53,280 nt of DNA from an uncultured Lachnospiraceae bacterium (GTDB taxonomy: Bacteria > Bacillota > Clostridia > Lachnospirales > Lachnospiraceae). The notes under the pieces are model-generated. The model was given only the letters and a program-made list of their open reading frames with translations. It was not told the DNA's origin and did no database searches. The position numbers were made by a program, and so were the translations under genes. The first letter of the stretch is position 1; each line of letters starts with the position of its first letter. The DNA lies in the NCBI GenBank assembly GCA_910585465.1, contig CAJUEW010000023.1:1-53280 (forward strand), in the 5' to 3' direction. Positions 43,403 to 51,419 of the stretch are shown here, piece by piece.

Positions 43403-43414
43403 AAAAAACTTTAT

Positions 43415-43479
43415 TGTAACTATTGACATTACAACAAGGCTGTGTTAATATCTTGTTGTAATAAAGATAATTACAACAA
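43415..43479 (+). promoter_or_regulatory. Promoter with two Rrf2-type operators for the flavin/redox operon
   Basis: TTGACA (43423-43428), a 17-bp spacer and TAATAT (43446-43451) form a strong promoter. The -35 box lies in TTGTAACTATTGACATTACAA, one base different from the operator before the rrf2 gene. A second dyad, TTGTAATAAAGATAATTACAA (43459-43479), covers the transcription start. Confidence 0.78.
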
Positions 43480-43606
43480 ATAAAACCAGTCTCGAAACGA
43501 AAGGCGCCGGGAGAATTTTCAAATGCGTTTTTTGCAGTTGAAAATTACTCCCAGACAAAGGGTGCCGGGAGAGGAGAGACAGCAATATGAAATGGAGGTA
43601 TTCATT

Positions 43607-44236
43607 ATGAAGATTGCAGTAGTGTGTGCAAATGGAAAAGCAGGGCAGTTGATCACGAAGGAGGCGTTGCAGCGCGGACTTGATGTAACGGCAGTCGTCC
43701 GGGGAAAAAATAGATCGGCTGCACCACGGTACATAAGCAGGGATGTGTTGGATATCACGGCAGAAGACCTGGAAGGATTTGATGTGGTGATTGATGCGTT
43801 TGGCGCATGGACGGAGGATACGCTTCCGCTGCATAGTGAATCCCTGAAGGTTCTGTGCGATGCGCTGTCCGGTACAGATACCCGCCTGCTGGTGGTTGGC
43901 GGCGCAGGAAGCCTATATGTAAATGCGGAACATACTGCTCGTGTTGCTGACGGCCCGGACTTCCCGGATATGTTCAAACCGCTTGCGGCTGCAATGGCAA
44001 AGGGGCTTTCCGAGCTCCGTAAGAGGAATGATGTGAAGTGGACTTATATAAGCCCGGCTGGGGATTTTCAGGCGGAAGGCCAGCGCAGCGGTGGTTATAT
44101 CCTCGGCGGAGAGGAACTGACATTGAATGAAAAAGGCGAGAGTATCATCAGCTATGCAGATTATGCCATTGCTATGGTGGACGAGATTATGAATGGCGGG
44201 CATATCCAGGAGCGGATCAGTGTGGTTCGGAAATAA
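43607..44236 (+). CDS. NAD(P)-binding protein, NmrA/SDR-like
   Basis: A 209-residue Rossmann-fold protein. KIAVVCANGKAGQLITKEAL is the dinucleotide-binding turn, followed by VTAVVRG, VVIDAFGAWTED, LLVVGGAGSLY and WTYISPAGDFQAEG. It belongs to the atypical SDR/NmrA group (NAD(P)H-binding, YwnB-like). Rrf2 regulators of the YwnA type are often found beside such genes. I use ATG 43607 behind GGAGGT. First gene of the operon under the Rrf2-type operators. Confidence 0.87.
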   Translation: MKIAVVCANGKAGQLITKEALQRGLDVTAVVRGKNRSAAPRYISRDVLDITAEDLEGFDVVIDAFGAWTEDTLPLHSESLKVLCDALSGTDTRLLVVGGAGSLYVNAEHTARVADGPDFPDMFKPLAAAMAKGLSELRKRNDVKWTYISPAGDFQAEGQRSGGYILGGEELTLNEKGESIISYADYAIAMVDEIMNGGHIQERISVVRK

Positions 44237-44294
44237 ATAAGACAATATTTGGTTTCAAAAATAAAATTTATTATAAAAATGGAGGAATTTCAAA

Positions 44295-44690
44295 ATGAAA
44301 AAAGTAGTGGAATTTTTACAGGCAAACCCGGTGCAGTATCTGGCGACTGTGGGCCGTGACGGCAAAGCAAAGTGCCGCCCGTTCATGTTCTGTTTTGAGC
44401 AGGATGAGAAGCTTTGGTTCTGCACCAACAATACGAAGGATGTTTACAAGGATATGCAGGAAAATCCGGAGGTTGAGGTGTCCGTTTCCTCCTCTGAGTA
44501 TGCGTGGATTCGCCTGTCAGGCAAGGCAGTGTTTGAGGATAATATGGCTGTCAAGGAAAGCTGCATGAACAATCCAATCGTCAAGGGGCAGTACCAGACT
44601 GCAGATAATCCGATCTTTGAGGTATTTTATCTGGAAAATCCCCATGGCGTGATTGCAGATTTTTCCGGTAATCCGTCGTATGAATTTTAG
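44295..44690 (+). CDS. Pyridoxamine 5'-phosphate oxidase-like FMN-binding protein
   Basis: A 131-residue split-barrel flavoprotein of the PNPOx-like family. QYLATVGRDGKAKCRPFMF, KLWFCTNNTKDVYKDMQENPEVEV and WIRLSGKAVFEDN are typical FMN-binding strands. It is preceded by TGGAGGAAT. Substrate unknown; likely a small flavin reductase. It lies between the NAD(P)-binding gene and the FMN riboswitch, consistent with a flavin/redox theme. Confidence 0.88.
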   Translation: MKKVVEFLQANPVQYLATVGRDGKAKCRPFMFCFEQDEKLWFCTNNTKDVYKDMQENPEVEVSVSSSEYAWIRLSGKAVFEDNMAVKESCMNNPIVKGQYQTADNPIFEVFYLENPHGVIADFSGNPSYEF

Positions 44691-44702
44691 GGCAGGATAA
44701 GA

Positions 44703-44860
44703 TATGTTTTCAGGGCAGGGTGAAATTCCTGACCGGCAGTATAGTCTGAGGTCTGGCAAACAGTTGATATGGTGAAATTCCGTAACCGACGGTTACTATA
44801 AAAGTATGCGGGGGTCATCCGGCGGATGGTTCCCCGCAATAGTCCGGATGAAAGAAGATA
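44703..44860 (+). ncRNA. FMN riboswitch (RFN element)
   Basis: The conserved RFN segments are present in order: CAGGGCAGGGTGAAATTCCT, GACCGGCAGT, GGTGAAATTCCGTAACCGAC with GACGGTTACT, and the terminal AGTCCGGATGAAAGAAGA. It lies 53 bp before the ribU start, so FMN binding should switch off riboflavin uptake. A P6-like extra stem (GCGGGG...CCCCGC) sits before the 3' segment. Confidence 0.95.
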
Positions 44861-44913
44861 TGACAAGAGCATTGGAAAAACCCTTAATCCAGATCATATC
44901 CCATAGGAGATTT

Positions 44914-45540
44914 ATGAATAAGACAATTATTTTGAAAAGAAGATGGAATACAAAAACGAAGTATGATAATACCAGGTCAGTTACAATGACCGCCATGCTT
45001 GCTGCTGTTTCGTATATTTTAGCTTTTGCGGAATTTCCGGTTCCGCTGTCACCGGTATTTGCCCGGATGGATCTGTCCGATTTTCCGGCATTGCTCGGCG
45101 CGTTTGCATTTGGACCGGTTTCTGGCATTATGATTGAATTTGTAAAAAATGGCCTGCAGTTATTATCCACTTCAACGGGAGGTGTCGGGGAGCTTGCGAA
45201 TTTTCTCATAGGTGCTTCCTATGTATCAACGGCAGGCTTTGTATATAGACTGCATAAAACAAAAAAGATGGCATGGGCCGCCTGGGCGGCAGGCAGCTTC
45301 ATTATGGGGCTCATTGCTGCAGTAGCTAATTATTTCCTCCTGCTTCCCATGTTTGAAACATTTATGCCGCTTGAGCAGGTGATCGCTTCGTTTGAAGTGT
45401 TTATCCCGTTTATACAGACAAAATTGGATGTTGTACTGTTTAATGTCCTGCCGTTTAATGTCCTGAAAGGGCTGGTAATCGGAATTTTTACAATGACGGT
45501 TTATAAAAGGCTTACACCGATATTGAAGGGGGTGCGTTAG
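44914..45540 (+). CDS. ribU: Riboflavin ECF transporter S component
   Basis: A 208-residue membrane protein, the substrate-binding S component of an energy-coupling-factor riboflavin transporter. About six helices are visible. TMTAMLAAVSYILAFAEFPVP, the DLSDFPALLGAFAFGPVSG motif, FVKNGLQLLSTSTGGVGELANFLIG and the LPFNVLKGLVIGIFTM end are RibU features. I choose ATG 44914 behind AGGAGA; the upstream frame from 44806 runs through the riboswitch. The shared ECF ATPases are not in this window. Confidence 0.94.
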   Translation: MNKTIILKRRWNTKTKYDNTRSVTMTAMLAAVSYILAFAEFPVPLSPVFARMDLSDFPALLGAFAFGPVSGIMIEFVKNGLQLLSTSTGGVGELANFLIGASYVSTAGFVYRLHKTKKMAWAAWAAGSFIMGLIAAVANYFLLLPMFETFMPLEQVIASFEVFIPFIQTKLDVVLFNVLPFNVLKGLVIGIFTMTVYKRLTPILKGVR

Positions 45541-45543
45541 GTT

Positions 45544-46152
45544 ATGGAAAAAGGCATTTATTTAAAAAAGCTGGTGGAGGAGTTCCATTCTGCAACAGTG
45601 GCTACGATTGGGCTGGACGGATATCCGCAGACCCGTGTGATTGATATGATGCTTTGGGACGACAGGGGCGTATATTTCTTGACAGCCAAAGGGAAAGAAT
45701 TTTACCGGCAGGTCATGGAGCAGCAGTTTATTGCGGTTTCTGCAACTAAGGATAAGGCGGCTGTCTCCCTTCGGGGGAAAGTGAAAAACATTGGTTCGGA
45801 GAAACTGGATGAGATCTTTGAGAAGAATAGGTATATGCAGGAGATTTATCCGGGGGATACACGTACGGCTTTGGAAGTGTTCTGCGTGTATGAGGCGGAA
45901 GGGGAATATTTCGATATCAGTGATCCTGCCCATGTGGTAAGGGACAGCATTGTGATCGGAGATGCAAAGGCAAGGCAGGCAGGTTATTTTGTAGGCGAGG
46001 GCTGTATCGGATGTAAACTGTGCTATTCTGTCTGTCCGCAGAAATGTATTGACATTTCAGACAAACCGGCAGTCATTGACCAGAACCGCTGTCTGCATTG
46101 CGGACAGTGTGCGCAGATCTGCCCCAAACAGATCATTGAGAAAAGAGGTTAG
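45544..46152 (+). CDS. PNPOx-like flavoprotein fused to 2[4Fe-4S] ferredoxin
   Basis: A 202-residue fusion. Residues 1-125 form a split-barrel FMN-binding domain (SATVATIGLDGYPQTRVIDMM). Residues 148-200 form a bacterial ferredoxin with two CxxCxxCxxxCP clusters, CIGCKLCYSVCP and CLHCGQCAQICP. It probably passes electrons between a low-potential carrier and flavin. It lies 3 bp after ribU and just before the macro/SirTM relics, so it ends the functional part of this operon. Confidence 0.9.
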   Translation: MEKGIYLKKLVEEFHSATVATIGLDGYPQTRVIDMMLWDDRGVYFLTAKGKEFYRQVMEQQFIAVSATKDKAAVSLRGKVKNIGSEKLDEIFEKNRYMQEIYPGDTRTALEVFCVYEAEGEYFDISDPAHVVRDSIVIGDAKARQAGYFVGEGCIGCKLCYSVCPQKCIDISDKPAVIDQNRCLHCGQCAQICPKQIIEKRG

Positions 46153-46154
46153 GT

Positions 46155-46415
46155 ATGGAGTTTAAGCAGTTACTGCGGGGATATCACCAAGCTGCGCTGC
46201 GACGCTATCGTGAGTGCGGCAAACGGTTCATTTGGAAAGTGTGGCGTTCTGCTGTATTTTTTACCGGGGAGTTTCACTTCCCCAATGATAAGGCGGCGCA
46301 GATCGCGGTAAATACGGTTAAAGAATTAATGTGGCGGGAGTCAAGTGTAAAGAAGGTGGTTTTTAATGTTTTCAAAGATCTGGACAAAGAAATCTACAGC
46401 AGATTACTCGGATAG
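46155..46415 (+). pseudogene. Decayed macro-domain ADP-ribosylhydrolase
   Basis: Two pieces of a macro domain in different frames. One frame (plus one) reads CGDITKLRCDAIVSAANGSF, the ADP-ribose-binding start of the domain. The open frame reads GEFHFPNDKAAQIAVNTVKE and VVFNVFKDLDKEIYSRLL, its C-terminal end. The middle of the domain is deleted, and the frame changes near 46245-46265. The intact family is about 260 residues and removes ADP-ribose from protein. It lies in the order macro then SirTM, as in known operons. Confidence 0.75.
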
Positions 46416-46800
46416 CATGGGGAAGCTGAAAAGAGCAGTGAAAGAGGCGGATGCCATCGTGATAGGCTCCGGCTCCGGCTTGTCGGCTTCGGCAGGATTT
46501 ACTTATTCCGGGGAGCGGTTTGAGAAATATTTTGGGGATTTTATTGAAAAATACCATATCCGGGATATGTATTCCGGTGGGTTTTATCCATATTCTTCTT
46601 TGGAAGAATACTGGCATGGTGGAGCTGGGAGCGGGAGGGAATACCCCGGTTATTATCAAGTATCCATTTTGGCAGATGACGGCGGAAAATCCAAAAGCTG
46701 TGTATGCCTGCGTAAATTATGGGGAGGCTGTCTGCCCACGGGGTATTGAAAAGCAGTCCATATGTTTGGATGAGGATATTGGAAATGCCATGACATCTCC
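46366..46800 (+). pseudogene. Decayed SirTM-type (class M) sirtuin
   Basis: The N-terminal part, in the frame starting at 46366, reads LKRAVKEADAIVIGSGSGLS, then FTYSGERFEKYFGDFIEKY and DMYSGGFYPY, the characteristic opening of SirTM, a protein ADP-ribosyltransferase of bacterial operons with a macro domain. After EEYWHG near 46617 the central zinc-binding part is missing. The end continues in another frame as GGNTPVIIKYPFWQMT and RGIEKQSICLDEDIGNAM. The gene is therefore broken by an internal deletion with frameshift. Confidence 0.78.
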
Positions 46801-47358
46801 TTCCTGTATTCCAACGCAAAGAGCTGTGCATAAGCCCCATATAAGTATCAATATCCGGCACAGTAAGGGTATAAGTGCTTATATCAAAGATATGCGCCAT
46901 TTCTTTTACAATGCTTTGCTCCTGTCCCGTTTTCTCCCGCAGATCAGATTTGAGGGACAGTGGCTAGAACTTTGCTGTAAGGTTGCCTGTTTTGGTTTTT
47001 ATGCAGGTCGGGTTTTTGCTGTCCGGCTCTGTCTTTTTCTGCGGGTTGCGTATTACGTTGGCTCTGCCTTATTTTCAGTCCCGGAAAAGATAACACGGGA
47101 GCAGGAGAAAATGGAACGGCTTCAAACTGTATGCAGTCAGAGATTGCCGCTATAATTTTGTCAATCGCTTTTTCTTCCTGTCCGTTAAGCGTCAGCGCTA
47201 TTATTTTCCCATGCTATTGCTTCCTTTTTGGTTGATTTAATAAATGGCTTAAAAATAATATACCATGTTGGCAATATGTAATATTGTTTGGTTTTGTTCT
47301 GAATTTCCTGTTTAAGTATGTTGATGTGATTAGCCGTAAATATTTTTTAATATCGTTT
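46800..47358. other. Decayed intergenic region
   Basis: No intact gene. The minus strand holds a fragment of a response-regulator C-terminal domain (copy A of the direct repeat, 46996-47062) and, near 46830-46900, a short protein-like frame that begins MAHIFDISTYTLTVPDIDTY. The long plus-strand frame to 47155 is a chance continuation of the sirtuin relic. Confidence 0.5.
46996..47062 (-). repeat. Response-regulator fragment, copy A of a direct repeat
   Basis: 67 bp that match 50038-50104 at about 60 positions in the same orientation. Read on the minus strand it gives ANVIRNPQKKTEPDSKNPTC, a piece of the winged-helix output domain of an OmpR-type response regulator. Only this fragment is present here. 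Confidence 0.65.
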
Positions 47359-47955
47359 TTATATGTAAGGCTGATACCCTGTTTTATCCTGCTCGGTTAT
47401 TTCACGAATTACTTTACAAGGAACTCCGGCGGCAATAACATTTGCCGGAATATTTTTTGTAACAACGCTTCCTGAGCCTATAATAGTATTATCCCCAATC
47501 GTAACGCCTTGATTGATGTGGACACCTGCTCCAATCCAAACATAATTACCAATTTTAACGGGTTTTGCATAACAAGCTCCATTTGCACGTTCCCATGCGT
47601 CTGTTGCATGATTAGAGGTATAAATTCCTACTTTCGGACCAAATAAAACATGATTGCCTATGTCTATACCGCCTCCGTCAAGCATAACACAATCAAAATT
47701 AGCATAGAAATGATCGCCTATGGAGATGTTATATCCAAATTCACATCTGAACGTTGGTTCAAAATGAACATCTGTACCGATTGATTTTAACAGTTGTTTT
47801 AATAGCGCTTCTCTTTCTTTTTGTGGACGACCAAAACTTTCGTTGTACTTGTTTGTTAAGAAAACTGTCTTTTCTCTTGCTTTTACTAACTCCGAAGTCA
47901 AGTCATTGTAAATCTGACCGCTTAGAATAAATTGCCTTTGCTGTTCTAAATTCAT
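47359..47955 (-). CDS. Maltose/galactoside O-acetyltransferase family protein
   Basis: A 198-residue left-handed beta-helix acetyltransferase of the Maa/LacA type. The N-terminal helical part (MNLEQQRQFILSGQIYNDLT, then LTNKYNES) precedes hexapeptide repeats: FRCEFGYNISIGDHFYANFD, the catalytic loop YTSNHATDAWERANGACYA with histidine, VWIGAGVHINQGVTIGDNTI, and AGVPCKVIREI. It transfers acetyl from acetyl-CoA to a sugar. It starts behind AGGAGGGA. It is isolated in a region of decayed genes. Confidence 0.93.
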   Translation of the reverse strand: MNLEQQRQFILSGQIYNDLTSELVKAREKTVFLTNKYNESFGRPQKEREALLKQLLKSIGTDVHFEPTFRCEFGYNISIGDHFYANFDCVMLDGGGIDIGNHVLFGPKVGIYTSNHATDAWERANGACYAKPVKIGNYVWIGAGVHINQGVTIGDNTIIGSGSVVTKNIPANVIAAGVPCKVIREITEQDKTGYQPYI

Positions 47956-48051
47956 AATTCCCTCCTAAAATATAGTGTATGTTTAATGCTTGTTATGCCT
48001 TCAGAATATCAAAGTGTATCATTTTCCTTTGAAATTTCATAAACAATTCTA

Positions 48052-48849
48052 TTATTTATTTTCTTTGTTATTCTCTTTAATGATCAAATCATTTATGGAA
48101 TATAAAGCCGCTTTTCCTGCAATAAATACCCGTTCCCCTGCCATACGGCAATAGAGAATACCACTTCTTTTGGAAGCTTGATATGCACATAAATCATTTT
48201 TTTGTAATTTTACCGTCCACAATGGAATAACATGGCAATGTCCCGAACCACATACGGGATCTTCTGCAACACCTAATTTGAAGGCAAAACTACGGGTAAC
48301 ACAATCATATTCATTGCCCTTTGCTGTTAGGTGCAGGAGTAAGCCGTCCAGTTCCTTTGTTTTTTCTTCCATTGGCTTTGCGTTAATTACTTGGTTTTCA
48401 TTTTCAAGAATGCATACTAAGTCACGCCCTTTCCATGCTTCAAGAGGGCGAAACCCGATTGCTTCTGTCATTTTCTCTGTAACAGGAATTTGTGTTAGAT
48501 GATAAGCGGGCATATCCATTTCAAATAAATCTTGTTTCTTTGTGACAGTGAGCAGCCCGCTTTGGGTTGAAAAGTCAACAGATTTTCTATCCGGATCAAT
48601 ATGCTGCATAATAACATATGCTGTTGCTAATGTTGCATGACCGCATAAATCAATCTCCCCGCCGGGGGTAAACCACCGCAGACGATATTCATGTCCGTTC
48701 CATACAGAGAAAGCAGTTTCAGACAGATTATTTTCTATTGCTATCTGCTGCATAAGCGTGTCTGAAGGCCAGTTATCCAAAATACATACAGCCGCAGGAT
48801 TCCCCTTAAATATTTTTTCCGTAAAAGCGTCTACAACATAACATTTCAT
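48052..48849 (-). CDS. PhzF family isomerase/epimerase-like protein
   Basis: A 265-residue PhzF-like protein with the diaminopimelate-epimerase fold. MKCYVVDAFTEKIFKGNPAAV, NNLSETAFS (with the catalytic glutamate), FTPGGEIDLCGHATLATAYV and EDPVCGSGHCHVIPLW are family hallmarks. The substrate is unknown. The start is ATG 48849, 7 nt after GGAG. It is divergent from the LysR gene at 49091, which is likely its regulator. Confidence 0.92.
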   Translation of the reverse strand: MKCYVVDAFTEKIFKGNPAAVCILDNWPSDTLMQQIAIENNLSETAFSVWNGHEYRLRWFTPGGEIDLCGHATLATAYVIMQHIDPDRKSVDFSTQSGLLTVTKKQDLFEMDMPAYHLTQIPVTEKMTEAIGFRPLEAWKGRDLVCILENENQVINAKPMEEKTKELDGLLLHLTAKGNEYDCVTRSFAFKLGVAEDPVCGSGHCHVIPLWTVKLQKNDLCAYQASKRSGILYCRMAGERVFIAGKAALYSINDLIIKENNKENK

Positions 48850-49090
48850 AATCATTCTCCATTTGTATTTTTTTAATCAGTTTTAGCGCCCCCGCAGTAA
48901 CAATCAGTATAGGCTCATCATTTAATAAAAAGGATATGGTTCTTGCTATGTGTTAGTGTTTACAGCCGAACTTTTTTCAGTGACATATTGTGACTTCCTT
49001 GAATTTATTTCGGTTTTAGTATATACTACTCCTACGAATTAGTAAAACAAATAAATATAATGTAAGTATTAGAAATAGTGATGTGTCGTT
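48850..49090. promoter_or_regulatory. PhzF/LysR divergent control region
   Basis: A 240-bp AT-rich spacer between divergent genes. TTAGTATATACTACT near 49016-49030 contains the palindrome AGTATATACT, a possible LysR-type site. Confidence 0.4.
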
Positions 49091-49960
49091 ATGAACAGAT
49101 ATATTGCATTGCAGAAAATAATAGAGCTTGGAAGTTTTTCAAAAGCAGCAGCGGCACTTGGTTATACGCAGTCTGCAATAAGCCAGATGATAGCTTCGTT
49201 GGAAAATGAGCTTTCAATCAAATTGTTGTATCGTTCCCGAACCGGGGTACATTTAACTTTAGAGGGAGAAGATTTATTTCCTTTTGTTCAAAAAACGGTA
49301 CTTCAATATCAAGCAATGGAAGAACGTGCAAAAGAGATAAGGGGGCTTGAAACGGGGATAATACGCATAGGAACAATATCAAGTATTTCCTGTCACTGGT
49401 TGCCGTGTTTAATTCAAGAATTTCAGCAGTCATACCCAAATGTGCAGTTTGTTCTTCATCAAGGAGATTATACAACTATCCCAGAATGGGTAAGAATTGG
49501 TGAAGTTGATTTTGGCTTTGTAAATCCAGACGCAGTAAAAGGCATGAAAACTCAATTTATGAAAGAGGGGGAATTGAGGGCTGTGCTGCCAGCCAGTCAC
49601 ACCCTTGCAGGAAATAGCAGCGTTACTTTGGAACAGCTTTACAAAGAGCCTTTTTTACTTTTGGAAGAAGGGGCTATGAGTGAGCCTTTGGAAGCGTTTA
49701 GGAAAGTAGGTTTAGAACCCAATATTAAGCTCTGCGTGCATGATGATTATTCTATTCTGTCAATGATTGAAGCAGGGCTTGGTATTAGTATTTTGGCGGA
49801 ACTAGTACTTAGAAAGACAAATTATAATGTTGCAATTTTACCGATAGAGCCAACAATCAAAAGAAAGATTGGTCTTGTGATGAAAGAGAAAAATATTATG
49901 CCTGTTGCAAGTAAGGTATTTATTGACTTCATTATAAAGAATATGGATAAATTACCATAA
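49091..49960 (+). CDS. LysR-family transcriptional regulator
   Basis: A 289-residue LysR regulator with the helix-turn-helix at 1-58 (KIIELGSFSKAAAALGYTQS, then AISQMIASLENELSIKLL) and an effector domain (GIIRIGTISSISCHWLPCLI). It is divergent from the phzF-like gene. Its sequence closely parallels the LysR at 32385, including GDYT, GLGISIL and the LVLRK region, so both belong to one subgroup and may respond to related small molecules. Confidence 0.91.
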   Translation: MNRYIALQKIIELGSFSKAAAALGYTQSAISQMIASLENELSIKLLYRSRTGVHLTLEGEDLFPFVQKTVLQYQAMEERAKEIRGLETGIIRIGTISSISCHWLPCLIQEFQQSYPNVQFVLHQGDYTTIPEWVRIGEVDFGFVNPDAVKGMKTQFMKEGELRAVLPASHTLAGNSSVTLEQLYKEPFLLLEEGAMSEPLEAFRKVGLEPNIKLCVHDDYSILSMIEAGLGISILAELVLRKTNYNVAILPIEPTIKRKIGLVMKEKNIMPVASKVFIDFIIKNMDKLP

Positions 49961-50002
49961 AAACCAGGAAACGGCAATCCGTAGACTGCCATTCCCCGAT
50001 AT

Positions 50003-50230
50003 TTATGTGCTGAATTTATAGCCGACACCTAACACGGTTTTTATGTAGGTCGGGTTTTTACTGTCCGGCTCTATCTTTTTCCGCAGGTTGCGTATCACGT
50101 TGGCAACGCTTGAATGGCAGCTATCGCTTTCCATATTCCAGACGGCTTCAAATATCTGTATTTGTGTGAACACAATCCCCGGATTGAATGCATGGAATAT
50201 GAGGGTGCTGTATTCAATCCGGGATGCTGG
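50003..50230 (-). pseudogene. Response-regulator C-terminal relic (OmpR family)
   Basis: The minus-strand frame gives an OmpR/PhoB-type winged helix: IEYSTLIFHAFNPGIVFTQI, QIFEAVWNMES, SVANVIRNLRKKIEPDSKNP and TYIKTVLGVGYKFST followed by TAA (50003-50005). The receiver domain and start are absent. This is the more complete copy B of the direct repeat whose other copy lies at 46996-47062. Confidence 0.75.
50038..50104 (-). repeat. Response-regulator fragment, copy B of a direct repeat
   Basis: This 67-bp segment inside the response-regulator relic matches 46996-47062 at about 60 positions, same orientation, 3,042 bp apart. The acetyltransferase, phzF-like and LysR genes lie between the two copies. 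Confidence 0.65.
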
Positions 50231-50306
50231 TATATAAGTGTGGACAGGAAAAGCTGAACAACTTATATTATTAAATGAAAGCGCAAAGGAGATGTTTAAC
50301 TGGAAT
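50231..50306. other. Non-coding spacer
   Basis: Nothing recognisable between the response-regulator relic and the next gene. Confidence 0.4.
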
Positions 50307-50741
50307 TTAATCTTCTGATTGCCATAAAAATAATCCCTCTGGTGATGCTGATTCTTCCATAATTTCTATCATGTTTTCTGGAGGATTATAAATACTTAAA
50401 TTCAAACAATCCCATTCAAAAATTAATAAAGCATTTTCTTCAGGAAATATAATATTTAACGTTCCACTGCGACAATTCATAATTTTGTTGATTGCATCAT
50501 CAATTACTTCTGGTTTAGGACGGTCAATCCAATCATTCGTTAATATGGAAATATGATAATAACACATTAATTTAAATATGATATTCTTAAACTTTTCCGC
50601 TATTTTATTGTGTCTGTCACTGTTTAGTAAATAATATTCAATGTCAAAAAACTGTCCATCATCCGTCTTAGAAACCCTTTTAGGCAAAAAGTCAATTACA
50701 TAACATGGTTTCTCAAGTAATTCATCAATTTTATTTACCAT
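50307..50741 (-). CDS. Hypothetical protein, 144 aa, AT-rich
   Basis: A 144-residue acidic soluble protein (MVNKIDELLEKPCYVIDFLP; ends SPEGLFLWQSED). It is AT-rich, with three aromatic-rich strands and no membrane segment. I do not recognise a family. The size and acidity would suit an immunity protein of a polymorphic toxin, but no toxin gene is adjacent, so that is speculation. Confidence 0.6.
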   Translation of the reverse strand: MVNKIDELLEKPCYVIDFLPKRVSKTDDGQFFDIEYYLLNSDRHNKIAEKFKNIIFKLMCYYHISILTNDWIDRPKPEVIDDAINKIMNCRSGTLNIIFPEENALLIFEWDCLNLSIYNPPENMIEIMEESASPEGLFLWQSED

Positions 50742-50780
50742 TTATTTGCCTTTCTAAATTTGAAATTATTTGGACAAAAA

Positions 50781-51032
50781 TTATAAACAACATTTATTCT
50801 TTGCCTTTGTATTTACATATCTGGTAACTACAATAACAGTTGTCAAAATTACTGCAACAAATCAGATAAAACTTATGGCTCTGCATAGCTTCTTTTCATC
50901 ATATTTTTTCCTTTCCTCTTTAGAGACTGTATTATAGCCAGCAATCAGCCATTTCCCCTTTCCGTTAAATAAAAAAATACTAATGATAAAAAACAGTAAA
51001 GCTACAAAAAGAATAATTATTTCAGCTATCAT
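50781..51032 (-). pseudogene. DUF3784 membrane protein with internal deletion
   Basis: The N-terminal part from ATG 51032 (behind AGGAGG) reads MIAEIIILFVALLFFIISIF, then GKGKWLIAGYNTVSKEERKK and DEKKLCRA, the DUF3784 signature. After that the frame ends, but another frame continues with AVILTTVIVVTRYVNTKAKN, the usual C-terminal helix of the family. About 20-30 residues including the middle helix are missing, so the gene is broken. Confidence 0.65.
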
Positions 51033-51138
51033 TAAGAAAACCTCCTGCATCGATATTTTTCTTTACAAATCTCAATTTGTTTAGCTGTTTACTTCCACTA
51101 TTATATCAATCATTTACCGCAATAACAATTTAAATAAT

Positions 51139-51270
51139 ATGGAGCGCTTCTCGTCAGAGGAAGAACACCAGCGAGCGGTTGAAGCACTTTCAAAGGATTC
51201 AGACACTGTTAAACAAAATATTTTCGATGACAGCAAGATTGTGAAAAAAGGTTCAAGGTATATCCGTTAA
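51139..51270 (+). pseudogene. Small C-terminal relic
   Basis: A 43-codon frame beginning MERFSSEEEHQRAVEALSKD and ending KGSRYIR. It is charged and protein-like but has no ribosome site, so it is probably the end of a longer lost gene. Family not recognised. Confidence 0.35.
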
Positions 51271-51314
51271 AATATATTCTGAAGATGATTGTTAAAAGTT
51301 TTTTGGAAAAGGTA

Positions 51315-51345
51315 TTGACTCTCACGCAACGTGATATAGTATGCT
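51315..51345 (+). promoter_or_regulatory. MerR-type promoter with 19-bp spacer
   Basis: TTGACT (51315-51320) and TATGCT (51340-51345) are separated by 19 bp. The spacer contains the palindrome TCACG-CAA-CGTGA (51322-51334). This is the classic layout of a MerR-family target promoter, 75 bp upstream of a MerR gene, so autoregulation is expected. Confidence 0.8.
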
Positions 51346-51419
51346 TTCCTTATGAAAACAGTACAGCATTAGCCGGCGAATTCTATTCTGTTTTCTGATT
51401 AGACAAGGAGTTGAAAACA

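Noticed and set aside
46520..47155. A 211-codon plus-strand open frame as a real gene
   Set aside because: Only its central part matches SirTM; the rest is out-of-frame relic and non-coding sequence, so it is better described as part of the broken sirtuin.
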